A program made the position numbers and the translations under genes. Source: Hyaloperonospora brassicae (taxonomy: Eukaryota > Oomycota > Peronosporomycetes > Peronosporales > Peronosporaceae). Taken from it: a stretch of DNA of 64,000 nucleotides. Positions within the stretch are counted from its first letter, which is position 1. Each line of letters starts with the position of its first letter. The notes under the pieces are model-generated. The model was not told the DNA's origin. It searched no databases and saw only the letters and a program-made list of their open reading frames with translations. The stretch lies in contig CANTFL010001446.1 of the NCBI GenBank assembly GCA_947650285.1, positions 547,001 to 611,000 on the forward strand. Reading direction: 5' to 3'. Positions 17,246 through 30,700 of this stretch are shown one piece after another.

Positions 17246-20014
17246 CCCTAAAGCACGTAGCAGAGCTAAACATTGTTTATTGTTGGCATATGCCGTCGAA
17301 TTAGATCAGTGACCGACGACGACAGAGTCGTAACATGAGCAAGCTCATAGTCAGGCCTGCGTGACAACGCATCGGCCAAATCATTCTGCTTGCCCGGCTT
17401 ATATTTCACCTCGAAGTTGTACTCGGCAAAGAAGGAAAGCCAACGAGTCATTCTCTGATAGAGGTGAGGCGACTGGGTCGCAGTGCGTAGTGACGCATGA
17501 TCTGTATAAATCACAAAAGGCTTACAGCCAAGAAGAATGAATTTGAATTTAACAAAAATATGCTAAATTGCAATTAGCTCTTTGTCATGAACAGGATATT
17601 TATTTTCTTCAGTCTTCAGCTGCCGAAACTCAAACGCAATGAACCGTTACCGTCGATAAGAATATGTCTGTAACAGGGCGCTGCCTATGGCAAAGTCGGA
17701 TGTGTTACAGACGACACTGAAGGATCGATCAGGATTCGGCAAAGCCAATATTGGCGCATGAAGGAAACTCTCCGTTACTTTTTGTAAAGCATCATGCTCG
17801 GTGCTAGTCCAGCACCATTCCACATCCTTTGAGGAGATTGGATAATGGCCGGGCCATGTCTGCGTAATTCGCACCGTACTTGTGCAAGTAATTGGCAGGG
17901 CAAAGCCACTTACGTAAGTCATTTTGGTTCTTTGGAACCGGCCAATCAACTATGGCTTTTACCTTAGCGTCATCCGCTCTAAGGCCTCTCTTACCAATAC
18001 AGCACCCTAAAAAGGGAATCTCTTGTGCACCAAAGATGCACTTAGACGCGTTGGCGTGCAACTTATTCGTGCGCCTGCACTCGAGCACCGCTCATAAATG
18101 GTCAATGTGATTGTCCACATCTTACCGACCGTTTATTGCACAAATTTGGACAAAGATGTCATCAAAGTACGTCTGTGCATATCCTTGGTGAGGTCTAAAC
18201 AATTGTGTCACAAGACGATTGAATGTAGCCGGGGCATTTGATAACCCTTGTGGCATATCAATCCACTCCAAGAGCATACCGCTTGGAGTGCTGACCGCTG
18301 TCAGCGGAATGTCGCTCTCTCACATGAGCAGCTGGTAAAAACCATCGACTAAGTCAAGCGCTTTGCATCTTGTACATCCCACCATATTGTTCTGAAGAAC
18401 ATCTTATATCGGAACTGGTGTCTGATCCGGGATGGTGGCCGCATTAAGCTTATTGTAAGCATGAACAATGCGCCACTTCCCATTGGGCTTTTTGACACAG
18501 AAGTTCGGTGTGGAATGGGGAGATTTGCTCTCACGTACCATTCCTGCCGCGTGCTTTGCACGAAAGAAGTCGTCAATGACGTCACACTGTTCCTTCGGTA
18601 AAGGCCACTGCCGTGTTACGCAGTATTTAATTCCAGGAACCAAGTCAATTTCATGACGTACACCTCTATTGGGAGGTAAGACGGACGGCGGTTCGTGACA
18701 CACCACGTCCTGAAACTCCTTTACCAAAGGATAGAAAGGATCAAGAGAATCCTTAAGGATTGAAGATCCAATACGGGCATCCAATGCCGCCTTTGTGTCC
18801 TCAAGGACAGACTCGTTCAATAACGAGGATGAGTTCAACTCAATATCCGGTCGAATGACCACTAACTCGGATAATTCTCCTGCCTGCAAGGCTTGGCTGA
18901 ATTCGCCGTCTGACATTTCGTCTAGTTCAAAGAGAGTATCCAAAGATGGAAGAGCATCGAGACCAATGTTGCTATCAACATGGCCAGTAAATCCATTGAC
19001 AAGTGTATATAGTGTATTATTACTATTATCACTTCGTGACTTCTTAGACGTTGGGCGCTTAACATTTGCCACCCTACAATGAGATTTTTTCCTCAAAGAA
19101 ACTCTACGCCTCCTAGAGACCGGGACAGAAGCACCCCCGTGGTTGCTATTTATCTTATCACGCTCCATACGAGAGCTCATGTCTTGAACGACATCTGGTG
19201 AAGAGTTACGTAATTCGAACAATTTAATTAGTGGATTCACACGTACCACTTCACGTACAGCATCCGGGCCTAGCCCTGAACACTCTGGCTTCTCGCCAAC
19301 AATATCATTACCGACATTTAGTGAGGTGCCACCTCGGCCGCCCTCAATCGGTGGGATTATACGTGGCACCCCACTCACATCAGAGGAGTTACATTCATGA
19401 TGTCTCGGCCCTAGGTTAACCATGCCTGCTGCATGCAGTGACTCAGTACCACAACGAGTATCACTGAAATGGAGGATAATTCCCTTCACATAGGGTGAAA
19501 GATACCGCTCAATATTCGTGTCATAGACATTCGAGCTAGTTAGCTCCGACATTCCAATGTCCAGCACATTGACATCTTCCGTCAATGGCTCGCGCCAATA
19601 GCGCTTTTGTTGCCTAGCAAAGGTGGGTTCATGACTCTCCAAAGCTTCGCTTGGAACACTGCGTTTGCGTTAAGGTCTTTGACCTCCAATCGATCCATGG
19701 CTCATGGCGTTCAAGCCAAGCCATACCCAGGATGAGATCATATCTCTAATCCAAATCGAGGACAAGACAGCGTATAATGCTGTCAAAGTCCAAAAACTTT
19801 ACACCTAAGTTCAACGGAACTTTAGGCACCGTGACGCGACTTCCAGTCGCTGAACGAACGGTGATTGAATAACCCTCATGCGCTTTGAGCGCTTTAGCAT
19901 ATCGCTGACTTCCCTCACGGAATGACGTCGAGCATAATTGCATGATGCTCCGGAGTCGATTAGGATCGACCAATGCTTCTCAAAGCCTTTAACGTTTGCC
20001 TCGGCGACTAACAA
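17246..20014 (-). pseudogene. Protease, RT and RNase H remnant of G2
   Basis: Protease active site ILIDSGASCNYARR with DSGAS encoded at 19943-19957. A long open piece, 18404-19642, holds a 250-residue unrecognised Ser/Asn-rich linker followed by the RT start ([20 protein letters not shown], then [20 protein letters not shown]). The polymerase motif YFDD is at 18158-18169. Then CIFGAQEIPFLGC, DWPVPKNQNDLRKWL, and RNase H pieces VVCNTSDFAIGSALL (catalytic Asp region altered to CNTSD) and YTDHASLRTATQSPHL. Multiple stops and shifts; not functional. Confidence 0.88.
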
Positions 20015-20249
20015 GCCAGGCTTGTATCCACGCTCTATGCTGACGGGCTCATAGCTCTTTGGGTCTTATCCCTGTTTTTCTCTACCTGTTATAGAAGTGA
20101 CAGAATTTAATTTTTGGCCAGTAGGGCGCCCCGCGCGTACTGGGTATCGACGTTTTCCCGTGCCATACCCGACTTCTAGCTGGAAAAGGACTTTCGACTC
20201 ATAGGAGTCGGTCTTTGTTAATGCAAAGGACAAGTTGGGTGCAAGTTTT

Positions 20250-21170
20250 AGTGCTTACGCACATGTAACAGAGTCTCGCATCCTGTCGTTGCTCTGCAAC
20301 AAGAAGCTCAGCTTCACCTTCATCTCCAGCATCGCTGATATCCATCGATTCGGGCTTACAGTAAGCCGGGGTGCCCGCAAAGGTTGCTCTTGCAAAGCTT
20401 GGGTTGTACCCATTCTAACCAAGTCTGGCCGACTTGAAGTTGTGCTCAGAATTTTGAGCGATGCTAACAGCTTTCTCAAACGTTAGAGTGATGGACCCGA
20501 AACACCTCGGTCCTGTCAACGCCATTACGTAGATTTTCCATGAAGACAGCCACACAGAATGTCTCAGGGAGAGGGTAGGACTGCATAGCAGCCATCAGAG
20601 CTCTCAACTCTCGGACACAGTTTGTTATCTCATTCTTAACCTGACGGGTAGACAAGAAGCGCGAGAACACGCGATAAGTCTGGTTAGCCGGCGAGAAAAC
20701 TCGCAAAAGGTCTAATTCGAGCGGATCCATGCGGTAAAAGCCAAGTCGACCGACGTGCCGCACGTCAGAGCTCACTCTCTTGCTCTTCCATCGAGCTTGA
20801 GGATCGTCAGCAAGACCCGCTGATACTATAGTGAGATAAGGCCAGAGCTCATGGCCTTTTAAGCTCACGGATCTAGACGGTCAGGTTTTTTCCCCTCCTT
20901 CCCGGAGTAATGTTGAACGTCCACTCTAAGGGGGCGAGGCTTAGCCTCTTCTGGTGGAATCGTCACGTAGTGTGTTGGCATAGCCGACGCTACTTGGTTT
21001 TGAACCTGCCCTAAAAGATCCGTTTTATTCTGCATGAAGGTCTTGACTCGTGCATTGAGCACGTCGGGACCTTGTTCAGCTTAAAACTTCACATACTCAG
21101 GGCCTACGGCCGCGATCAGCCTATCAAACGCGACGTTTTGGGTCTTAAAGTGGGGCGTGGATTGCTCCAT
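20250..21170 (-). pseudogene. Gag remnant of G2
   Basis: Begins at ATG 21170 (MEQSTPHFKTQNVAFDRL), is stopped by TAA at 21081-21083, resumes (VLNARVKTFMQNKTDLL, RPLRVDVQHYSGKEG), shifts near 20870, and continues as LDLLRVFSPANQTYRVFSRF, then ELRALMAAMQSYPLPETF and FMENLRNGVDRTEVFRVH, the capsid part. No intact zinc knuckle was found in the region before the protease. Confidence 0.85.
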
Positions 21171-21211
21171 CCTCGCAGAGAATCAGTCGTATCGACTCAG
21201 TCGTAGATTGA

Positions 21212-21226
21212 CTATAAGTGCTCCCA
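21212..21226 (-). other. Primer-binding site of G2
   Basis: Minus strand TGGGAGCACTTATAG begins 2 nt inside the 5' LTR. It differs from the G1 site TGGTAGCACTTTGTAG at only a few bases and has the same spacing, so the two elements probably use the same or related primer tRNA. Confidence 0.65.
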
Positions 21227-21228
21227 AC

Positions 21229-21756
21229 TGTGGCACAGCTATACAATTCCTTTAGTTAGAGGAAGACTCAACGCTCAATGAGCAACTTTTTTGGATCTAC
21301 GGACCCGACTCAAAGAGTCTACAGCTCCGAGAGCTAAGGTTTGGTTCGAAGAACCCGACTCAATAAGTCAACAAGCTCAGAGAGCTTACGGTACCTGTTC
21401 CAGGGGGACCAAACGATTCAGAGAATCACAGCACAGAGTACTCTGGAGTAGCTACCTTTGCAGGCGTTGCTAGCTCTTACGATCAAGACGCCTCGTGAGG
21501 CACGTGTCTTATATTGATCAAAATGGGAACTGAATTTTATTGCTTCTTTTGAACTAAAATAACACCATAGGACAACGTAATTAACCTACTCGCTAATGTC
21601 CGAAAAAAACCTCTGAAAAGTACTCGTAATCAATTGTTGGCAGATATCAGTCTTCAACAATTAATACTGTGTTCTAATATTACTTTGAAGGGAGCCGCAT
21701 CCGTTGTGTGCACCACACCTATTGTCGACTACCAGTCGACGTGTTACCCCGTTACG
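21229..21756 (-). repeat. 5' LTR of G2 (right copy)
   Basis: 528 bp. It carries two tandem copies of a 50-bp unit at 21293-21342 and 21343-21392 where the other LTR has one; both units contain ACCCGACTCAA and a GAGAGCT end. The remainder (21383-21756) is almost identical to the left LTR. Confidence 0.85.
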
Positions 21757-24700
21757 CAATGACGACAATGCCTTTATTTCTCTATAGATACACTTTTTCA
21801 TTTGCAACGCGCCACTATTGCACAACTCGATTGAGGCAGGGTATTAGGCCTTAATGGAGGCATATTGCATAAGATATATATTACATAAATAGCGCACGCC
21901 TTTTTGCACAATGTTCAGACAATGTATCAGAAAAAAATGGGCCATATGATAACGATTACAAGCGTCTGAAAAATATAAAGAAGAGTATATTATCCCAATC
22001 TACACGCACACATATATGTATAATTAGTATATGTTGAAAGAAGTACTACAATATTATTAAGTCTATACTGTAGCAAAGCATAGAAAAAACATCAGCAAGT
22101 ATGTAACCCATTCATACCACAATATCATATATTATTAGTACACATATTTTGTCTCCCAGCGATGGCTTCTACTTAATAAATTCGAAAGAGCTATTGTGTT
22201 AAAATTTTAGCATCTTTGTCATACAAGTGAACGAATTTGTAGTCGTCATATATTAAATAAATCACTTATTTAATATTCTCCTGACATCGTCGAATGGTCT
22301 CCCATGATCATGTGTTGGTACAAAACGGAACATAAGTTTTCGCTAGGATCACATGCGGGATCCCACAAAAGACAAATGTATGCATCGTAAATTATATATC
22401 TACGCTTATTTATATTAATCTATATTTTTGCGTACAGCGTAAGAGAGTTTATTGCGCCAAAAGAATTAAAAATTAACATATAATCTACTGAATTGGTCTT
22501 GCACGCGGCGGATGGGATTTTAAATGAGCCCATTTGAATAATTAGTAGCGCCTGAGCCGTTATGAGTGGCAAAGGATGATCCCTATACCCACCGAGTTGT
22601 CTTTCCACCTAATATACAGTAACAAGCGTGCCTGAAACGTATATCATCGGAATGCAAATCTATAATATTTGTTAAGCTCGCATTTTTATTTCCGATAGCT
22701 GAAGGTACGAGATGCTTGATGTCGATTTTATACATATTGAGGTTTTACCACTATAAAGGTGCGCCGGGGTGTTGCTTTATATTAAAAGAATGCGATGGTT
22801 GTCTCTAAACGGTAACGTCTTATTCATGGCTTTTTTAAACTATATATATTAAAATCATATAAAATGTTTGTTGCACGAAAAGTTGAAGTAGCAGCAAACA
22901 GATTGGGTATTAGATAAGTCAGATAACCTTGCGCATTCATCCTATCAGTTTTCGATATGTATGATACGTATATCGCAGCCCATTATATGTCAGCATGAGT
23001 AGAAAATTATTTATATATGTAGTTGCAACTGTCCTTACCCACCCCAAAAGCTGTATGGGTCCGAGATTGGTAGTAAATCTAGGTAACGCTCCTAGGTACA
23101 ACAAGGTATATCGCTTATAACTATAAAATGACATCTTCTTGTATTATTTATTTGTAGGAAAACTCATCTTAGCTCGGATACACGAAAAGCAAAAAGCTTT
23201 GATGGATAGAATTAAAGCAAGTTTTATAGATTTCGAAGCAGCAAGAATTATTTATTTTTGTTTATTTGTCTCTGCCGTATTTCACTATTTCATCGCGTAA
23301 ACAAAAGCTCTTGTTGTCAGCCTACTTGCCCTTATATTTATTATAGCGACACTTGCTATTTTGCTTTAATGTGGCCATGATGATAAGGAAACCGCTGACT
23401 AGAAGCCGCAAAGTTCTTTTTGCTCAAACTTAAAGAATGTGTTTATATAAGATTTTGATTACGTCGATTCATAATCGTATGATCTCTACTTTTTGCTGAA
23501 TAATTGATACTTTACATCATGCGCGAAAGCCACAATTTTATGGTTCTTCTGAAATGCAGTCGTCCAATATTCACTGACACAATTTTGCAAACACAACATT
23601 ACAAAGCTGGTTGGTCAGGCCCATTCCGATATTCGCCTGCTCCCAATAAGTGCCAGATCTACAGTTGGAGACTAGCTGTTATGATATATACCACATTGAA
23701 TTCTACATAGACAAAGCATTTCTTCATTTTGCCCATTAAAGTTTAAGCATCGAAGGCGGCCCTAATAACGTCGTCACTGATTAAACGATTTTGTTCGTGC
23801 ATACTAAATGGAGGGAGCGAATGATTGGAAGTAGCGTCTAGTGTCGCATTACATGGACCTACGAACACCATACCTTATCACAGTCTCGTATCGTGCGCCA
23901 AATTGATGCGCTATTATTATGTGCATGACGATGACCAAGTCAACACTGCGAAATAATTTATAAATATGTGAATCGCTTCGAATCCGATTACGCGTTTTAA
24001 TATATGCAAACAGAGTCCGGGATTATAAAAAGCAGGCTGCACGTAAAACGCTTCGCTATATTCTGTAAATTTTACTTAACTGAGTGGATCCCGTATATTT
24101 TAGTAAGTGGAAAAAAGGACACACCAAGATAAAAAGATCGTTATATCTTAGCCGCAGCGTGCTGATGCTGTAATAAAATCTTATACCTTTTAAATGACGG
24201 ATCTGATTTTTAACTGAAAAATCTCTCGATATCACGCTTTTCTACAATTGTAAAAATATTAAGGTTTATACAATTTCTTATTTTTGCCTATACTCTGCTG
24301 TGATCCATGTAATATTTTGAGATGATTAATTTACAAGTGCATCTTTATTTATCGTCGCGACAAAAGCTTGGCGTATTTGAAGTATAAAACGCTCAAATGG
24401 ACCACGCATGCTACCTTTTGTACATATATTAATAACATGTGTGCATGTATGTATAAAGGTGAGTTTAACACACATAATTAAAGGAGAAAGTAAAAAGTGT
24501 TATTCAATCCACACATTGTAATATTTGGCAAGAGCTGACCCCCTTCTTTTTTACAAAAGATCGTGATTGATACGATAACCATAAAGTAATCGTCTAGTTG
24601 GTGTAAGTGACATTTTTTAGTAACGTTTAATACGTTTTTTTCGTACGAGTCAGTCCGGTCATTCAATATAAGTGAACTGACTTCAATTAGCGTTGCGCGT

Positions 24701-27700
24701 GTAATACAACAATATTTGTGCGAAACTATTTAAACGATTGCTACCTATTTTATACTGATTAAAAATTTTATAAATATTGTATACGTCTTCCTTACGATCA
24801 CGCGTTTGATAATCACTTGATATAGATAGGTTGGTGTAGTTGCACTTTTGCTGTAACCTTAGTCACACCCGTATTGTCTATTTTTCACGATTTATCTGTC
24901 AAAGACCTTATGTCAAACAGCAAGTATTGACATTTTATGATCATTGATGAATGAAAGATTATATTTTAAATCGTCTTAACAAAGCATTCTTGTAACTTTT
25001 CTTTGCTAAATTATAGTGCCTTCCTCATGGAGCATGTAATATTACGGATTTGATTTATATTTAACATATCTAATATGCAGCGCAGGCGAGTATAATTTGT
25101 CGTGTAATCACTTGATTCGTTAATTATAATGATATTTACGTGTATTGTTAGAAATCGCCATATCTAAACGGCATTATTTTATATCATTCGAGGCCAAACT
25201 ACAATGCGGTATCATTAAATGAGGGTACAAACTTTTTTATGTCGGGTGATTTTAGATTCCGAATGCCAATTTGCATGGCTGTTATCATAAGTTCCTTTGG
25301 CATTGATTAAAAAAAGGTTTTGTTTGGGGTGCCTATTTGAATTACGAGTATTGTTTATGATATTCAAAACCAATTGTATTTCAGATCAAAATATTTTTAC
25401 GCATCATAACCTTATTAGCACACGCGGTATTAGTACAGCAATAATTTTTACGGAGCTTTACACTGCGTGCTATTATCGAGCCAGTAATTTTTAGCGCCCA
25501 AATTCAACCTTGTATTGGTCAAGTTTATGCTGCTCATTCTATCGATGCTTGCGCGATGAATATGGACAAATCTGTATTAATTCTTATTTTTTCAGACAAA
25601 ACGCATCGAGTCAATGTACAGTCTTTATTTAATGCTGATCAAAATAAAGTCACGGCTCACTAATCATTCTCAGATGTTACAACATACATTGTTTAAGGCC
25701 TATTCCGCGAAGGGAGATTTATACCCATAAGTGTCATTTTCGTTATTTTACAGCTTGAGCAGAGGGATAGCTCCTCGCACTTATTGAAATTGTCGGTTGT
25801 CGTCGCTCCGTTTGGCGATACGTATAGAACAGATTTGGACAACAATCTAAATTTTAGATTTCGCAATTTTGCAAAGTTCAAAATCATTAACATCGAGTAT
25901 CTCGCAAGATGCCATGTTACAGCCTGAAAATAAATCAAGAGGTATACATTCCTATAAGACAAGTACAATGGTCTATTCGAGCCGTTTGTAGATTGCTTCA
26001 TTATTTAAACTGATGCTTTGTAAGCCTGTAATCGTATTTTCTTTCTCGGGTAAATTCTCTATCGTAGTACCTATGTAATTCTCTGAATTCAAAGCGAACG
26101 TTATAGCATTCTACAAATGATTTAGGTTTAGTAAAGTATCGAATTAAGTTATTAAATATAGATTGTCCTTCTGGCAACCGTCCAATTAGTAGCTTCAATA
26201 ACTTTACGATTCATCTGCACATAAATACTCTAGTCATTCCGAAAAGATTGATTATGCTTGATGTCATAAGACACGTTTCCATCAACTTATCTATAGTTCC
26301 AGGGTTTTCTACAATTGATAATGCGAAGGAATATAATAAAATATTAGAATGACATATTTTGCTATTCATGTTGTTGACAACGCGCTTTCGTAACGAAAAC
26401 TTTAAATTTTTTATGCCATTTGACAATCAAAGGAACGACACGAAAATTCTAAAGCTCGAGCCAAAATACTTAGTCGTCATTATACCCTAAACTAAAATGA
26501 CGTTAGCCTGAAAAAATTTCTAAACGACTTTTCGTTCACTTAGTTTTGTATATCTCTTCCCAAGGGTTATGAAAACGCAGAATTGGATTACTATATGCTA
26601 CATGACAATCCAGGATAACGCGATATACCTGTTTTTTTGTACTTATAGATGAATACAAGGCAGATGTACAGCATTATACATGTTTGTTTATAGATGAATA
26701 ATGCTCACTAAATATCAATTACTGAAGACTACAATAACATGTTCAACAAGCTAAATTTCTTTATAATTATCATTCTAAAATTTCTGTTCTAGCCATACGA
26801 GATTCAATTTCCATTCTTAGTACTAAAGCGTACGTCAAGCAAAACTCCTCACATATATTGTCGTCGTCATTCATTTGATTTGCTACTTTTTTAGTGTTTT
26901 AAAGTTGAAATGTTATATTATGGAGCAATCTATTAATACAATATTGTATATAGGTATTACAATGCACGATACACATATATTAAGAAAGGGATACTGATAT
27001 ACATACTAACAAGTGGACCTCAATTGGCTTAATTAAACGCGGGCTTGCATCTTATTGGACTTGACACATTGATTGACAATATGTTGAATATATATTTGTC
27101 CAACACAAGTACAAGCCACGTATAAAATATGCAGATTTACTGAGACAATCACTGTGGTGTTAAATACCAAGCCAATCTGACCTTATATACTTTCATCAAC
27201 TAGTCTAACCTTGGTGGTCGACGGTAAAGGCATTGGCACCAGGCCTGGATGGAAGGTACGACATATCTCTAGCGTATGGCTGGAAAGAGCAAACATCGTT
27301 AAAATTGGCTAAATCGAAATAGTGGTTCGTACGCGTAACAAAACATACAATAAAATAATTAATCATAACTTGCTATATTTAACAAATATGTTTCAATTTT
27401 ATGAATAATAGATAAGCTTTACAATACTAGCGAAGTAGAAAGTACTTTTCTAAGTGCAAGAAGGATGCTTTGAGGAACTATAAACGAAATAAACTATTTG
27501 ATATGTTCTAGTAATATGTGTAGCAGGCATTGTGGTCGGAAGCTTGTTCTGATTAGTAAATTGAAGAATAGTCACAATGCAGCATACATTGGGGTAAATT
27601 TAGCTTGATCAAATATAGAAAATATGCAAAGTGAAACAAGCGAGAATTTTGGGCATTTTAGTTCTCTTTTTGTTAAAAACAACTCTACGGATGGAATTGA

Positions 27701-30700
27701 GTAGGTATACATCTGATATGATGGGTGTTAAATGAAAATTAGTATCAATAAGAAATTCAATTAAATGTATCATTTTGAAAAAAAACAGTCCGTCAACGGA
27801 TTCTTTTGACAATTAGCAAATCGGTCAATGATGAAAAAATTCATTTACCCTTTCGTAAATTATTCATAAAAATCTAAAATATTAGAATCTAATTTAAATT
27901 TATTTCCCTTATACTAAAACACATTTCGCTTTGGCGTAGTGAGTACATTTTCCATATTACGAAAAAAAAGTATATATATATATATATATTATAAATTTTG
28001 GTATTAATTTAATAATAAAAAATATTTATAGCACATACACCGTGTGCATTAAGCAAAATTATACTGTTTTTTATTTGCATTTAATTTAGTTATGACATTA
28101 AAATATATTTATCATCACGTAGAACGTATATGCTTTATTGGTATTACAGGATCATCCGTAAATTTAGATTGCTTTTTGCTTTTATACAATCTCTAATGTC
28201 GACCTCGAAATGGTGATCCAATCAGATCCGCTTTAAAAAATTTTTATATAGAAGTCGCCAGAAAAGTGACGTAAAGAGCACCTTAAAGAACTTTTTCAGA
28301 TTTGAGGATATCAATTCAAAATAGAGGATTACTTTTGCGACTTCTAGAGATGATGTACTGCGTAAAGCACACACCAACAGACTTTATACATTTTTATGAA
28401 TATTATTAGTTGTTTTGATTTAAGCAAAGCTGCAGGTATGTGTTTTTATTAGGGTGTATTAATTCCTTTAATGTGTCCGAAATAAACATTTTCCTTATAG
28501 GAATGTAGATCAGTTGTAAAGAAATACGGAAATATTCATATGTAGTATATATAAAAATTTCTTATGTGTATAAATATCAATATTTTAATGAGCTTCACAA
28601 TTATTTATTGCTTCATTAATAATTCGACTTATACCACGTATCTTTAGTTTTATCAAATTTTGAAATTTAGCGAAAATATGTAATTTTATGGTCATACATC
28701 TTCCCGTAAGATTATTTAAGAAGTATATTCACCTTTCGTGGGTTAATCAAACCAGGATAAGCTTAGTTTTTGTGAGGACAACAAAAATATTAGTAGAACC
28801 TGCATGGAGTATCTCTACTGGGTTTTGCTTGGTATCAGTACAAATTGTTTGACATCACCTTCTAATGTCATAAAGCTGCCTTAAATTGTAATCGCCGTCA
28901 TTAGTCTATCTGCGTACGAAATTGTTAAGAAGGCCACCAAAAGACTTGTTGCACTTACTCCACAGTAGAAATGACACAAAATTTTTGACCAAATCAAATC
29001 GACCAATTGATGTTACGATCATTTATTATTATTAACTTTTATGATTAGTACTAATACCATGTGTGGATTTGTCGAAGATAATGTTGTAGCGAAAATAAAT
29101 AGACAGAAGTATAATATTTCTGTTATTTACTAATTTGACAATGAATATATAACGTCGGCTTTTAGACAAGAGTTTCAAATGATCGTCAGAAACATATAGA
29201 GGTTCAAACAATTGTCGGTACCTATGTCAGCCCTCGCAAGAATGAATAATTTTCGTTTGGTATGTACATCTTCTACATGCCAGTTTTTTTACAGAACAAG
29301 TCGGTTTGGGCACGTCATCGTGTTCTGCTTCCCTCACCAGGACCAGGACAATTTTTTGTGGCACAAAATTATTGTATTTGTTGGCTTATACATTCATTGG
29401 CTCAATGTATGTTGATCAAACATTCATTTATCATCAACTTGACGTTTATATAAGATCAATGCGACAGCATTAATGCACTGTAAGATCATCATATTAAATA
29501 CTATGAATTAATCGAGCAGCTTTAGTATTCTAACGCGATATACATAAGTTCAGCACAAGTGAGGATGGACAAATGCTGGCGATTTGACGCGCCATCTTGC
29601 CTTGGGGAACTAAACAGATGTATATTGCATTTCTGGAGGAGACGATTATTCAACTAAAAACCAAGCCCTTTACAAAAAATATGTAAATTATCTCACTCTT
29701 TTGCATATTTAAATATATTATATTGCTGTATACATATATAATTATATATAAAATTTGCCAAAAGCTGATGATGCCATTCGTAAACTAACTGTATCATCAT
29801 TCGATAACTTCGTACAAATTGAATCATTGATTTTAATTATGCTGTTGTAATAGTGCATTTTTAAATTCAGAAAGCAATACCTCACTGCCGCATTATTTCC
29901 ACTTTGCGTTCTTTACACGTCTAAGAGTCGTGACATTGCAGTTTGTACACAGTCGAATCCCTTACATATTTAAATAATTAACACAATTCAATTTAGATCA
30001 TTACAAGAATATGGAGATGGTTAATAAGCTGTAATCAATTTTATGCGTCTATCGAAAAAATTTCTTTGACTTTACGGGAATGACCTTGGCATAGTAATTT
30101 TTGACGAAGACGTTGGCGCTGAATTTAAGCTACATATATAATAGCAGGTATCCACCTCGGAGTCCGCTTGGCAACTTTTACCTACTCCTTATATTAAATA
30201 TTTTGCACTGGTTTGTGAAGCAATCAATTTGTCATTCATAACCTAGCCGTCAAATATTTTTTGCAACGTTGCCGTGTTCACTCAACGTAATTTAATTATA
30301 TTCTACAATGGGTCACTATAAAAATTCTCATTGTTATTATATACAGTATTTTAAAAAGCACCTTATTTTTAATTCACTATGCATCAATTTGACTTGTATT
30401 TCACGAAATTGCCGCGCAATAAATTACTTCATTTTTTTAAAAACATTAAAATATTGTTGAATGCCTTATGTTACATCTATGTTTGCTTGACGTATTTATC
30501 CAACAAAATACGAGCACACTCACATAATGCGACGCCTGTACTTGCTGCACAACAAAATTTATGCCGCTCCTACATATACAATATAGAGCAAAGCAGCTTT
30601 CAAAATTGTAGCGCATGCATCAAACGCGCATTCCGCATTATTGCTGCATGATACATACCTCTCAAATACAATTGTCTATATTCACCGGCATTTTATTCCG

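Larger units (their letters stand above)
14101..21756 (-). mobile_element. Degenerate Ty3/gypsy LTR retrotransposon 'G2'
   Basis: Minus-strand element with LTRs at 21229-21756 (5') and 14101-14574 (3'), a primer-binding site, a polypurine tract, and gag, protease, RT, RNase H and integrase remnants in that order, all shifted and stopped. An accessory coding region runs antisense to pol beside the 3' LTR, as in G1. The flanking pentamers CATGG (14096-14100) and CAATG (21757-21761) may be a decayed target duplication; they are not identical, so the outer limits carry a base or two of doubt. The LTR ends facing the outside read CGTAACGG rather than TGTAACGG in this orientation. Confidence 0.9.
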
